Of a stretch of 64,000 nucleotides of DNA, positions 21,075 through 33,200 are shown piece by piece (the first letter of the stretch is position 1; each line of letters opens with the position of its first letter). A program made the translations under genes and the position numbers. The notes below the pieces were generated by a model. The model made no database searches. It was not told the origin of the DNA and saw only the letters and a program-made list of their open reading frames with translations. The stretch is from NCBI GenBank assembly GCA_964017155.1, contig OZ024857.1:32655542-32719541 (forward strand), read 5' to 3'. This DNA comes from Oasisia sp. SBJ-2009. Lineage: Eukaryota; Annelida; Polychaeta; Sabellida; Siboglinidae.

Positions 21075-22837
21075 TGAGTGGGTAGGTTGGGTGGAGGGCG
21101 GAGGTTGGGTGGAGTGGTGTGGTTGGGTGGAGTGCGTAGGTTGGGAGGAGTGGGGAGGTTGGGTGGAGTTGGCAGGTTGGATGGCGTGGGGAAGTTCGGT
21201 GGTGTTCGGAGGTTGGGTGGAGCGCGGAGGTTGGGTGGAGCGCGGAAGTTGCGTGGAGTACGGAAGTTGGGTGGTGTGCGGAAGTTGGGTGGAGTGCGGA
21301 AGTTGGTTGGAGTGCTGAGTTTGGGTTGAGAGCAGAGGTTGGGTGGAGTGCGGAAGTTGGGTGGAATGCGGAAGTTGGGTGGAGTGCGGATGTTGGGTGG
21401 AGTGCGGAAGTTGTTTGGAGTGCGGAGATTGGGTGGAATGCGGAGGTTGGATGGAGTGCGAAGGTTGGGTGAAGTGGGGAGGTTGGGTGGAGTGGGGAGG
21501 TTGGGTGAAGTGGGGAGTTTAGGTGGAGTGAGGAGATTTGGTGAAGTTGGGAGGTTGGGTGAAGTGGGGAGGTTGGGTGAAGTGGGGAGGTTGGGTGGAG
21601 AAGGGAGTTTGGGCGGGGTGGGGAGGTTGGGTGGAGTGGGGAGATTGGGTGGAGTGGGGAGGTTGGGTGAAGAGGGGAGGTTGGGTGAAGTGGGGAGGTT
21701 GGGTGAAGTGGGGAGGTTGCGTGGAGTGCGGAAGTTGTGTGGAGTGCGGAGGTTGGGTGGAGTGCGGAGGTTCGATGGAGTGCGGAAGTTGGGTGGAGTG
21801 CGGAAGTTGGGTGTAGTGCGGAGGTTGGGTTGAGTGCGGAAGTTGGTTCGAGTGCGGAGGTTGGGTGGCGTGCGGAGGTTGGTTGGAATGCGAAGGCTTG
21901 GTGAAGTGGGGAGGTTGGGTGAAGTGTGGAGGTTGGGTTGAGTGCGAACTTTGGGTGGAGTGCGGACGTTGGGTGGAGTGGGGAGGTTGGGTGAAGTAGG
22001 GAAGTTGGGTGAAGTGGGGAGGTTGGGTGGAGTGGGGAGGTTTGGTGGAGTGGGGAGTTTGGGTGGAGTGGGGAGGTTGGGTGATGTGGGGAGGTTGGGT
22101 GAAGTGGGAAGGTTGGGTGGAGTGGGGAGGATGGGTGAAGTGGGGAGGTTGCGTGGAGAGAGGAGGTTGGGTGGAGTGGGGAGGTTGGGTGGAGTGAGGA
22201 AGTTGGGTGGAGTGCGGAGGTTCGATGGAGTGCGGAAGTTGGGTGGAGTGCGGAAGTTGGGTGTAGTGCGGAGGTTGGGTTGAGTGCGGAAGTTGGTTCG
22301 AGTGCGGAGGTTGGGTGGCGTGCGGAGGTTGGTTGGAATGCGGAGGATTGGTGAAGTGGGGAGGTTGGGTGAAGTGTGGAGGTTGGGTTGAGTGCGAACT
22401 TTGGGTGGAGTGCGGACGTTGGGTGGAGTGGGGAGGTTGGGTGAAGTAGGGAGGTTGGGTGAAGTGGGGAGGTTGGGTGGAGTGGGGAGGTTTGGTGGAG
22501 TGGGGAGTTTGGGTGGAGTGGGGAGGTTGGGTGATGTGGGGAGGTTGGGTGAAGTAGGGAGGTTGGGTGGAGTGGGGAGGATGGGTGAAGTGGGGAGGTT
22601 GGGTGGAGAGTGGAGGTTGGGTGGAGTGGGGAGGTTCGGTGGAGTGGGGAGGTTGGGTGCTCTGGGGAGGTAGGGTGAAGTGAGGAGGTTGGGTGGAGTG
22701 ATGTGGTGGGTGGAGTGGGGAGTTTGAGTGGAGTTGGGAGGTTGGGTGATTTGGGGAGGTTGGGTGGAGTGGGGAGGTTGGGTGATGTGGGGAGGTTGGG
22801 TGAAGTGGGGAGGTTGGGCGAAGTGGGGAGGTTGGGT
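21075..22837 (+). repeat. 1,781-bp tandem duplication, right copy (about 1,763 bp)
   Basis: This copy directly abuts the left copy and is one 18-bp monomer shorter, having lost a unit near 22570. It also carries the nested 450-bp duplication, so that duplication came first. Private changes are GTTTAGGTGG near 21518, GAGAAGGGAG near 21598 and GTGGAGAGAGG near 22153. Confidence 0.85.
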
Positions 22838-24075
22838 TGAGTGGGGAGGTTGTATGAAGTGGGGAAGTTGTGTGGAGTGCGGAGGTTGGGTGGAGTGCGG
22901 AGGTTGCATGGAGTGCGGAAGTTGGGTGGAGTGCGGAAGTTGGGTGGAGCGCGGAAGTTGGGTGAAATGGGGAGGTTGGGTGGAGTGGGGAGGTTGCGTG
23001 GAGGGGTGAGGTTGGGTGGAGTGGGGAGGATGGGTTGAAGTGGGGAGGTTGGGTGGAGTGCGGAGGTTGGGTGAAGTGGGGAGGTTGGGTGGAGTGGGGA
23101 GGTTGAGTGGAGTGAGGAGGTTGGGTGATTTCGGGAGGTTGGGTGCAGTGGGGAGGTTGGGTGATGTGGAGAGGTTGGGTTGAGTGGGGAGGTTGTATGA
23201 AGTGGAGAAGTTGTGTGGAGTGCGGAGGTTTATGTGGAGTGCGGAGGTTGCATGGAGTGCGGAAGTTGGGTGGAGTGCGGAAGTTGGGTGGAGTGCGGAG
23301 GTTGGGTGAAGTGGGGAGGTTGGGTGGAGTTGGGAGGTTGGGTGGAGGGCGGAGGTTGGGTGGAGTGGTGTGGTTGGGTGGAGTGGGGAGGTTGGGTGAA
23401 GTGGGGAGGTTGGGTGGAGTGAGGAGGTTGGGTGAAGTTGGGAGGTTGGGTGAAGTGGGGAGGTTGGGTGGAGTGGGGAGGTTGGGTGAAGTGGGGAGGT
23501 TGGGTGAAGTGGGGAGGTTGTGTGGAGTTGGGAGGTTGGGTGAAGTGGGGAGGTTGGGTGGAGTGAGGAGTTTGGGTAGAGTGGGGAGGTTGGGTGAAGT
23601 GGGGAAGTTGGGAGGAGTGGGGAGGTTGGGTGAAGGGCGGAGGTTGGGTGGAGTGGGGAGGTTGCTTGGGGTGGGGAGATTGGGTGGAGTGGGGAGGTTC
23701 GGTGAAGTGGGGAGGTTGGGTGGAGTGCGGAAGTTGTGTGGAGTGCGGTGGTTGGGTGGAGTTCGGAGGTTGGATGGAGTGCGGAAGTTGGGTGGAGTGC
23801 GGAAGTTGGGTGTAGTACGGAAGTTGGGTGGAGTGCGGAGGTTAGGTAGAGTGCGGAAGTTGGTTCGAGTGCGGAGGTAGGGTGGCGTGCGGAGGTTGGT
23901 TGGAAGGCGGAGGTTTGGTGAAGTGGGGAGGTTGGGTGGAGTTGGGAGGTTGGGTGAAGTGTGGAGGTTGGGTTGAGTGCGAACTTTGGGTGGAGTGCGG
24001 AGGTTGGGTGGAGTGGGGAGGTTGGGTGAAGTAGGAAAGTTGGGTGAAATGGGGAGGTTGGGTGGAGTGGGGAGG
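22497..24075 (+). repeat. 1.58-kb block, partner of 15962-17540
   Basis: This is the second copy at offset 6,535. Private changes include GGAGCGCGGAAGTTGGG near 22947, GCGTGGAGGGG near 22996 and GAGGAGTTTGGGTAGAG near 23566. A further partial copy with that last variant runs from about 24240 to 25040, and the piece 23708-24243 recurs at 29761-30296 (offset 6,053). Confidence 0.82.
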
Positions 24076-25025
24076 TTGGGTGGAGTGGGTAGTTTGGGTG
24101 GAGTGGGGAGGTTGGGTGATGTGGGGAGGTTGGGTGAAGTGGGGAGGTTGGGTTGAGTGGGGAGGTTGTGTGAAGTGGGGAGGTTGGGTGGAGTGAGGAG
24201 GTTGGGTGGAGTGGGGAATTTGAGTGGAGTGGGGAGGTTGGGTGGAGGGGTGAGGTTGGGTGGAGTGGGGAGGATGGGTTGAAGTGGGGAGGTTGGGTGG
24301 AGTGCGGAGGTTGGGTGAAGTGGGGAGGTTGGGTGGAGTGGGGAGGTTGAGTGGAGTGAGGAGGTTGGGTGATTTCGGGAGGTTGGGTGCAGTGGGGAGG
24401 TTGGGTGATGTGGAGAGGTTGGGTTGAGTGGGGAGGTTGTATGAAGTGGAGAAGTTGTGTGGAGTGCGGAGGTTTATGTGGAGTGCGGAGGTTGCATGGA
24501 GTGCGGAAGTTGGGTGGAGTGCGGAAGTTGGGTGGAGTGCGGAGGTTGGGTGAAGTGGGGAGGTTGGGTGGAGTTGGGAGGTTGGGTGGAGGGCGGAGGT
24601 TGGGTGGAGTGGTGTGGTTGGGTGGAGTGGGGAGGTTGGGTGAAGTGGGGAGGTTGGGTGGAGTGAGGAGGTTGGATGAAGTTGGGAGGTTGGGTGAAGT
24701 GGGGAGGTTGGGTGGAGTGGGGAGGTTGGGTGAAGTGGGGAGGTTGGGTGAAGTGGGGAGGTTATGTGGAGTTGGGAGGTTGGGTGAAGTGGGGAGGTTG
24801 GGTGGAGTGAGGAGTTTGGGTAGAGTGGGGAGGTTGGGTGAAGTGGGGAAGTTGGGAGGAGTGGGGAGGTTGGGTGAAGGGCGGAGGTTGGGTGGAGTGG
24901 GGAGGTTGCTTGGGGTGGGGAGATTGGGTGGAGTGGGGAGGTTCGGTGAAGTGGGGAGGTTGGGTGGAGTGCGGAAGTTGTGTGGAGTGCGGTGGTTGGG
25001 TGGAGTTCGGAGGTTGGATGGAGTG

Positions 25026-26815
25026 CGGAAGTTGGGTGGAGTGCGAACTTTGGGTGGAGTGCGGAGGTTGGGTGGAGTGGGGAGGTTGGGTGAAGTAGGA
25101 AAGTTGGGTGAAATGGGGAGGTTGGGTGGAGTGGGGAGGTTGGGTGGAGTGGGTAGTTTGGGTGGAGTGGGGAGGTTGGGTGATGTGGGGAGGTTGGGTG
25201 AAGTGGGGAGGTTGGGTTGAGTGGGGAGGTTGTGTGAAGTGGGGAGGTTGGGTGGAGTGAGGAGGTTGGGTGGAGTGGGGAATTTGAGTGGAGTGGGGAG
25301 GTTGGGTGATTTGGGGAGGTTGGGTGCAGTGGGGAGGTTGGGTGATGTGTGGAGGTTGGGTGAAGTGGGGAGGTTGGGTGAAATGGGGAGGTTGGGTTGA
25401 GTGGGAAGGTTGTTTGAAGTGGGGAAGTTGTGTGGAGTGCGGAGGTTGGGTGGAGTGCGGAGGTTGGGTGAAGTGGGGAGGTTGGGTGGAGTGGGGAGGT
25501 TGAGTGGAGTGAGGAGGTTGGGTGGAGTGGGGAGTTTGAGTGGAGTGAGGAGGTTGGGTGATTTCGGGAGGTTGGGTGCAGTGCGGAGGTTGGGTGATGT
25601 GGAGAGGTTGGGTTGAGTGGGGAGGTTGTATCAAGTGGAGAAGTTGTGTGGAGTGCGGAGGTTTATGTGGAGTGCGGAGGTTGCATGCAGTGCGGAAGTT
25701 GGGTGGAGTGCGGAAGTTGGGTGGAGTGCGGAGGTTGGGTGAAGTGGGAAGGTTGGGTGGAGTGGGTAGGTTGGGTGGAGGGCGGAGGTTGGGTGGAGTG
25801 GTGTGGTTGGGTGGAGTGCGTAGGTTGGGAGGAGTGGGGAGGTTGGGTGGAGTTGGCAGGTTGGATGGCGTGGGGAAGTTCGGTGGTGTTCGGAGGTTGG
25901 GTGGAGCGCGGAGGTTGGTTGGAGCGCGGAAGTTGCGTGGAGTACGGAAGTTGGGTGGTGTGCGGAAGTTGGGTGGAGTGCGGAAGTTGGTTGGAGTGCT
26001 GAGTTTGGGTTGAGAGCAGAGGTTGGGTGGAGTGCGGAAGTTGGGTGGAATGCGGAAGTTGGGTGGAGTGCGGATGTTGGGTGGAGTGCGGAAGTTGTTT
26101 GGAGTGCGGAGATTGGGTGGAATGCGGAGGTTGGATGGAGTGCGAAGGTTGGGTGAAGTGGGGAGGTTGGGTGGAGTGGGGAGGTTGGGTGAAGTGGGGA
26201 GTTTGGGTGGAGTGAGGAGATTTGGTGAAGTTGGGAGGTTGGGTGAAGTGGGGAGGTTGGGTGAAGTGGGGAGGTTGGGTGGAGAGGGGAGTTTGGGCGG
26301 GGTGGGGAGGTTGGGTGGAGTGGGGAGATTGGGTGGAGTGGGGAGGTTGGGTGAAGAGGGGAGGTTGGGTGAAGTGGGGAGGTTGGGTGAAGTGGGGAGT
26401 TTGCGTGGAGTGTGGAAGTTGTGTGGAGTGCGGAGGTTGGGTGGAGTGCGGAGGTTCGATGGAGTGCGGAAGTTGGGTGGAGTGCGGAAGTTGGGTGTAG
26501 TGCGGAGGTTGGGTTGAGTGCGGAAGTTGGTTCGAGTGCGGAGGTTGGGTGGCGTGCGGAGGTTGGTTGGAATGCGGAGGCTTGGTGAAGTGGGGAGGTT
26601 GGGTGAAGTGTGGAGGTTGGGTTGAGTGCGAACTTTGGGTGGAGTGCGGACGTTGGGTGGAGTGGGGAGGTTGGGTGAAGTAGGGAGGTTGGGTGAAGTG
26701 GGGAGGTTGGGTGGAGTGGGGAGGTTTGGTGGAGTGGGGAGTTTGGGTGGAGTGGGGAGGTTGGGTGAAGTGGGAAGGTTGGGTGGAGTGGGGAGGATGG
26801 GTGAAGTGGGGAGGT
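25026..26815 (+). repeat. 1.8-kb block, partner of 18561-20360
   Basis: This is the second copy at offset 6,465. It carries private changes such as GAAGTGGGAAGG near 25741, GGTTGGTTGGAGCGCGG near 25913 and GAGTTTGCGTGGAGTGTGG near 26397. It continues directly into the GTGCTCTGG / GTGATGTGGTGGG unit without the extra 450 bp seen at 19975-20815. Confidence 0.82.
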
Positions 26816-27731
26816 TGGGTGAAGTGGGGAGGTTGGGTGGAGAGTGGAGGTTGGGTGGAGTGGGGAGGTTCGGTGGAGTGGGGAGGTTGGGTGCTCTGGG
26901 GAGGTAGGGTGAAGTGAGGAGGTTGGGTGGAGTGATGTGGTGGGTGGAGTGGGGAGTTTGAGTGGAGTGGGGAGGTTGGGTGATTTGGGGAGGTTGGGTG
27001 GAGTGGGGAGGTTGGGTGATGTGGGGAGGTTGGGTGAAGTGGGGAGGTTGGGCAAAGTGGGGAGGTTGGGTTGAGTGGGGAGGTTGTATGAAGTGGGGAA
27101 GTTGTGTGGAGTGCGGAGGTTGGGTGGAGTACGGAGGTTGCATGGAGTGCGGAAGTTGGGTGGAGTGCGGAAGTTGGGTGGAGTGCGGAGGTTGGGTGAA
27201 ATGGGGAGGTTGGGTGGAGTGGGGAGGTTGGGTGGAGGGGGAGGTTGGGTGGAGTGGGGAGGATGGGTTGAAGTGGTGTGGTTGGTTGGAGTGCGTAGGT
27301 TGGGAGGAGTGGGGAGGTTGGGTGGAGTGCTGATGTTGGGTGGTGTTCGGAGGTTGGGTGGAGTGCGGAGGTTGGGTGGAGCGCGGAAGTTGAGTGGAGT
27401 GCGGAAGTTGGGTGGAGTGCGGATGTTGGGTGGAGTGCGGAAGTTGTTTGGAGTGCGGAGATTGGGTGGAATGCGGAGGTTGGATGGAGTGCGAAGGTTG
27501 GGTGAAGTGGGGAGGTTGGGTGAAGTGGGGAGTTTGGGTGGAGTGAGGAGATTTGGTGAAGTTGGGAGGTTGGGTGAAGTGGGGAGGTTGGGTGAAGTGG
27601 GGAGGTTGGGTGGAGAGGGGAGTTTGGGCGGGGTGCGAAGGTTGGGTGAAGTGGGGAGGTTGGGTGGAGTGGGGAGGTTGGGTGAAGTGGGGAGTTTGGG
27701 TGGAGTGAGGAGATTTGGTGAAGTTGGGAGG

Positions 27732-28057
27732 TTTGGGTGAAGTGGGGAGGTTGGGTGAAGTGGGGAGGTTGGGTGGAGAGGGGAGTTTGGGCGGGGTGGG
27801 GAGGTTGGGTGGAGTGGGGAGATTGGGTGGAGTGGGGAGGTTGGGTGAAGAGGGGAGGTTGGGTGAAGTGGGGAGGTTGGGTGAAGTGGGGAGGTTTGGG
27901 TGAAGTGGGGAGGTTGGGTGAAGTGGGGAGGTTGGGTGGAGAGGGGAGTTTGGGCGGGGTGGGGAGGTTGGGTGGAGTGGGGAGATTGGGTGGAGTGGGG
28001 AGGTTGGGTGAAGAGGGGAGGTTGGGTGAAGTGGGGAGGTTGGGTGAAGTGGGGAGG
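27732..28057 (+). repeat. 163-bp direct tandem duplication
   Basis: A 163-bp unit (nine monomers, one of them 19 bp with GTTTGGGTGAAG) is present twice in direct tandem at 27732-27894 and 27895-28057. The related segments near 3206 and 33406 have a single copy. Each copy contains GAGAGGGGAG, GGGCGGGGTGG and GGTGAAGAGGGG in the same order. I saw no difference between the two halves, consistent with a recent event. Confidence 0.85.
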
Positions 28058-28382
28058 TTGCGTGGAGTGCGGAAGTTGTGTGGATTGCGGAGGTTGGGTG
28101 GAGTGCGGAGGATGGGTTGAAGTGGGGAGGTTGGGTGGAGTGCGGAGATTGGGTGAAGTGGGGAGGTTGGGTGGAGTGGGGAGGTTGAGAGGAGTGAGGA
28201 GGTTGGGTGATTTCGGGAGGTTGGGTGCTGTGGGGAGGTTGGGTGACGTGGAGAGGTTGGGTTGAGTGGGGAGGTTGTATGAAGTGGAGAAGTTGTGTGG
28301 AGTGCGGAGGTTTATGTGGAGTGCGGAGGTTGCATGGAGTGCGGAAGTTGGGTGGAGTGCGGAAGTTGGGTGGAGTGCGGAG

Positions 28383-28562
28383 GTTGGGTGAAGTGGGGAG
28401 GTTGGGTGAAGTGGGGAGGTTGCGTGGAGTGGGGAGGTTGGGTGAAGTGGGGACGTTGGGTGGAGTGGGGAGGTTGGGTGAAGTGGGGAGGTTGGGTGAA
28501 GTGGGGAGGTTGCGTGGAGTGGGGAGGTTGGGTGAAGTGGGGACGTTGGGTGGAGTGAGGAG
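28383..28562 (+). repeat. 90-bp direct tandem duplication
   Basis: Five monomers, recognised by GTTGCGTGG and GGGGACGTTGGG, are repeated at an offset of 90 bp (28383-28472 and 28473-28562). The related segments at about 870-940 and 5500-5560 have one GGGGACGTTGGG unit, so this is a local expansion. Confidence 0.85.
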
Positions 28563-30200
28563 GTTGGGTAGAGTGGGGAGGTTGGGTGAAGTGGGGAAGT
28601 TGGGAGGAGTGGGGAGGTTGGGTGAAGGGCGGAGGTTGGGTGGAGGGCGGAGGTTGGGTGGAGTGGGGAGGTTGCTTGGGGTGGGGAGATTGGGTGGAGT
28701 GGGGAGGTTCGGTGAAGTGGGGAGGTTGGGTGGAGTGGGGAGGTTGGGTGGAGTGCGGAAGTTGTGTGGAGTGCGGAGGTTGGGTGGAGTTCGGAGGTTG
28801 GATGGAGTGCGGAAGTTGGGTGGAGTGCGGAAGTTGCATGGAGTGCGGAAGTTGGGTGGAGTGCGGAGGTTGGGTGGAGTTCGGAAGTTGGGTGGAGTGC
28901 GGAGGTTGGGTGGAGTGCGGAGGTTGCATGGAGTGCGGAAGTTGGGTGGAGTGCGGAAGTTGGGTGGAGTGCGAAGGTTGGGTGAAATGGGGAGGTTGGG
29001 TGGAGTGGAGAGGTTGGGTGGAGGGGGGAGTTTGGGTGGAGTGGGGAGGATCGGTAGAGGGGGGAGTTTGGGTGGAGTGGGGAGGTTGGGTGGAGTGGTG
29101 TGGTTGGTTGGAGTGCGTAGGTTGGGAGGAGTGGGGAGGTTGGGTGGAGTGCTGATGTTGGGTGGTGTTCGGAGGTTGGGTGGAGTGCGGAGGTTGGGTG
29201 GAGCGCGGAAGTTGCGTGGAGTACGGAAGTTGAGTGGTGTGCGGAAGTTGGGTGGAGTGCGGAAGTTGGGTGGAGTGCGGAAGTTGGGTGGAGTGCGGAT
29301 GTTGGGTGGAGTGCGGAAGTTGTTTGGAGTGCGGAGATTGGGTGGAATGCGGAGGTTGGATGGAGTGCGAAGGTTGGGTGAAGTGGGGAGGTTGGGTGGA
29401 GTGGGGAGGTTGGGTGAAGTGGGGAGTTTGGGTGGAGTGAGGAGATTTGTGAAGTTGGGAGGTTGGGTGAAGTGGGGAGGTTGGGTGAAGTGGGGAGGTT
29501 GGGTGGAGAGGGGAGTTTGGGCGGGGTGGGGAGGTTGGGTGAAGTGTGGAGGTTGGGTTGAGTGCGAACTTTGGGTGGAGTGCGGACGTTGGGTGGAGTG
29601 GGGAGGTTGGGTGAAGTAGGGAGGTTGGGTGAAGTGGGGAGGTTGGGTGGAGTGGGGAGGTTTGGTGGAGTGGGGAGTTTGGGTGGAGTGGGGAGGTTGG
29701 GTGATGTGGGGAGGTTGGGTGAAGTGGGAAGGTTGGGTGGAGTGGGGAGGATGGGTGAAGTGGGGAGGTTGGGTGGAGTGCGGAAGTTGTGTGGAGTGCG
29801 GTGGTTGGGTGGAGTTCGGAGGTTGGATGGAGTGCGGAAGTTGGGTGGAGTGCGGAAGTTGGGTGTAGTACGGAAGTTGGGTGGAGTGCGGAGGTTAGGT
29901 AGAGTGCGGAAGTTGGTTCGAGTGCGGAGGTAGGGTGGCGTGCGGAGGTTGGTTGGAAGGCGGAGGTTTGGTGAAGTGGGGAGGTTGGGTGGAGTTGGGA
30001 GGTTGGGTGAAGTGTGGAGGTTGGGTTGAGTGCGAACTTTGGGTGGAGTGCGGAGGTTGGGTGGAGTGGGGAGGTTGGGTGAAGTAGGAAAGTTGGGTGA
30101 AATGGGGAGGTTGGGTGGAGTGGGGAGGTTGGGTGGAGTGGGTAGTTTGGGTGGAGTGGGGAGGTTGGGTGATGTGGGGAGGTTGGGTGAAGTGGGGAGG

Positions 30201-33200
30201 TTCGGTTGAGTGGGGAGGTTGTGTGAAGTGGGGAGGTTGGGTGGAGTGAGGAGGTTGGGTGGAGTGGGGAATTTGAGTGGAGTGGGGAGGTTGGGTGATT
30301 TGGGGAGGTTGGGTGCAGTGGGGAGGTTGGGTGATGTGTGGAGGTTGGGTGAAGTGGGGAGGTTGGGTGAAATGGGGAGGTTGGGTTGAGTGGGAAGGTT
30401 GTTTGAAGTGGGGAAGTTGTGTGGAGTGCGGAGGTTGGGTGGAGTGCGGAGGTTGGGTGAAGTGGGGAGGTTGGGTGGAGTGGGGAGGTTGAGTGGAGTG
30501 AGGAGGTTGGGTGGAGTGGGGAGTTTGAGTGGAGTGAGGAGGTTGGGTGATTTCGGGAGGTTGGGTGCAGTGCGGAGGTTGGGTGATGTGGAGAGGTTGG
30601 GTTGAGTGGGGAGGTTGTATCAAGTGGAGAAGTTGTGTGGAGTGCGGAGGTTTATGTGGAGTGCGGAGGTTGCATGCAGTGCGGAAGTTGGGTGGAGTGC
30701 GGAAGTTGGGTGGAGTGCGGAGGTTGGGTGAAGTGGGGAGGTTGGGTGGAGTGGGGAAGTTGTATGAAGTGGAGAAGTTGTGTGGAGTGCGGAGGTTTAT
30801 GTGGAGTGCGGAGGTTGCATGGAGTGCGGAAGTTGGGTGGAGTGCGGAAGTTGGGTGGAGTGCGGAGGTTGGGTGAAGTGGGGAGGTTGGGTGGAGTGGT
30901 GAGGTTGGGTGGAGGGCGGAGGTTGGGTGGAGTGGTGTGGTTGGGTGGAGTGGGGAGGTTGGGTGAAGTGGGGAGGTTGGGTGGAGTGAGGAGGTTGGGT
31001 GAAGTTGGGAGGTTGGGTGAAGTGGGGAGGTTGGGTGGAGTGGGGAGGTTGGGTGAAGTGGGGAGGTTGGGTGAAGTGGGGAGGTTGCGTGGAGTGGGGA
31101 GGTTGGGTGAAGTGGGGACGTTGGGTGGAGTGAGGAGGTTGGGTAGAGTGGGGAGGTTGGGTGAAGTGGGGAAGTTGGGAGGAGTGGGGAGGTTGGGTGA
31201 AGGGCGGAGGTTGGGTGGAGGGCGGAGGTTGGGTGGAGTGGGGAGGTTGCTTGGGGTGGGGAGATTGGGTGGAGTGGGGAGGTTCGGTGAAGTGGGGAGG
31301 TTGGGTGGAGTGGGGAGGTTGGGTGGAGTGCGGAAGTTGTGTGGAGTGCGGAGGTTGGGTGGAGTTCGGAGGTTGGATGGAGTGCGGAAGTTGGGTGGAG
31401 TGCGGAAGTTGGGTGTAGTACGGAAGTTGGGTGGAGTGCGGAGGTTGGGTGGAGTGCGGAGGTTGCATGGAGTGCGGAAGTTGGGTGGAGTGCGGAAGTT
31501 GGGTGGAGTGCGAAGGTTGGGTGAAATGGGGAGGTTGGGTGGAGTGGGGAGGTTGGGTGGAGGGGGGAGTTTGGGTGGAGTGGGGAGGATGGGTAGAGGG
31601 GGGAGTTTGGGTGGAGTGGGGAGGTTGGGTGGAGTGGTGTGGTTGGTTGGAGTGCGTAGGTTGGGAGGAGTGGGGAGGTTGGGTGGAGTGCTGATGTTGG
31701 GTGGTGTTCGGAGGTTGGGTGGAGTGCGGAGGTTGGGTGGAGCGCGGAAGTTGCGTGGAGTACGGAAGTTGAGTGGTGTGCGGAAGTTGGGTGGAGTGCG
31801 GAAGTTGGGTGGAGTGCGGAAGTTGGGTGGAGTGCGGATGTTGGGTGGAGTGCGGAAGTTGTTTGGAGTGCGGAGATTGGGTGGAATGCGGAGGTTGGAT
31901 GGAGTGCGAAGGTTGGGTGAAGTGGGGAGGTTGGGTGGAGTGGGGAGGTTGGGTGAAGTGGGGAGTTTGGGTGGAGTGAGGAGATTTGGTGAAGTTGGGA
32001 GGTTGGGTGAAGTGGGGAGGTTGGGTGAAGTGGGGAGGTTGGGTGGAGAGGGGAGTTTGGGCGGGGTGGGGAGGTTGGGTGGAGTGGGGAGATTGGGTGG
32101 AGTGGGGAGGTTGGGTGAAGAGGGGAGGTTGGGTGAAGTGGGGAGGTTGGGTGAAGTGGGGAGGTTGCGTGGAGTGCGGAAGTTGTGTGGAGTGCGGAGG
32201 TTGGGTGGAGTGCGGAGGTTCGATGGAGTGCGGAAGTTGGGTGGAGTGCGGAAGTTGGGTGTAGTGCGGAGGTTGGGTTGAGTGCGGAAGTTGGTTCGAG
32301 TGCGGAGGTTGGGTGGCGTGCGGAGGTTGGTTGGAATGCGGAGGCTTGTTGAAGTGGGGAGGTTGGGTGAAGTGTGGAGGTTGGGTTGAGTGCGAACTTT
32401 GGGTGGAGTGCGGACGTTGGGTGGAGTGGGGAGGTTGGGTGAAGTAGGGAGGTTGGGTGAAGTGGGGAGGTTGGGTGGAGTGGGGAGGTTTGGTGGAGTG
32501 GGGAGTTTGGGTGGAGTGGGGAGGTTGGGTGATGTGGGGAGGTTGGGTGAAGTGGGAAGGTTCGGTGAAGTGGGGAGGTTGGGTGGAGTGGGGAGGTTGG
32601 GTGGAGTGCGGAAGTTGTGTGGAGTGCGGAGGTTGGGTGGAGTTCGGAGGTTGGATGGAGTGCGGAAGTTGGGTGGAGTGCGGAAGTTGGGTGTAGTACG
32701 GAAGTTGGGTGGAGTGCGGAGGTTGGGTGGAGTGCGGAGGTTGCATGGAGTGCGGAAGTTGGGTGGAGTGCGGAAGTTGGGTGGAGTGCGAAGGTTGGGT
32801 GAAATGGGGAGGTTGGGTGGAGTGGGGAGGTTGGGTGGAGGGGGGAGTTTGGGTGGAGTGGGGAGGATGGGTAGAGGGGGGAGTTTGGGTGGAGTGGGGA
32901 GGTTGGGTGGAGTGGTGTGGTTGGTTGGAGTGCGTAGGTTGGGAGGAGTGGGGAGGTTGGGTGGAGTGCTGATGTTGGGTGGTGTTCGGAGGTTGGGTGG
33001 AGTGCGGAGGTTGGGTGGAGCGCGGAAGTTGCGTGGAGTACGGAAGTTGAGTGGTGTGCGGAAGTTGGGTGGAGTGCGGAAGTTGGGTGGAGTGCGGAAG
33101 TTGTTTGGAGTGCGGAGATTGGGTGGAATGCGGAGGTTGGATGGAGTGCGAAGGTTGGGTGAAGTGGGGAGGTTGGGTGGAGTGGGGAGGTTGGGTGAAG

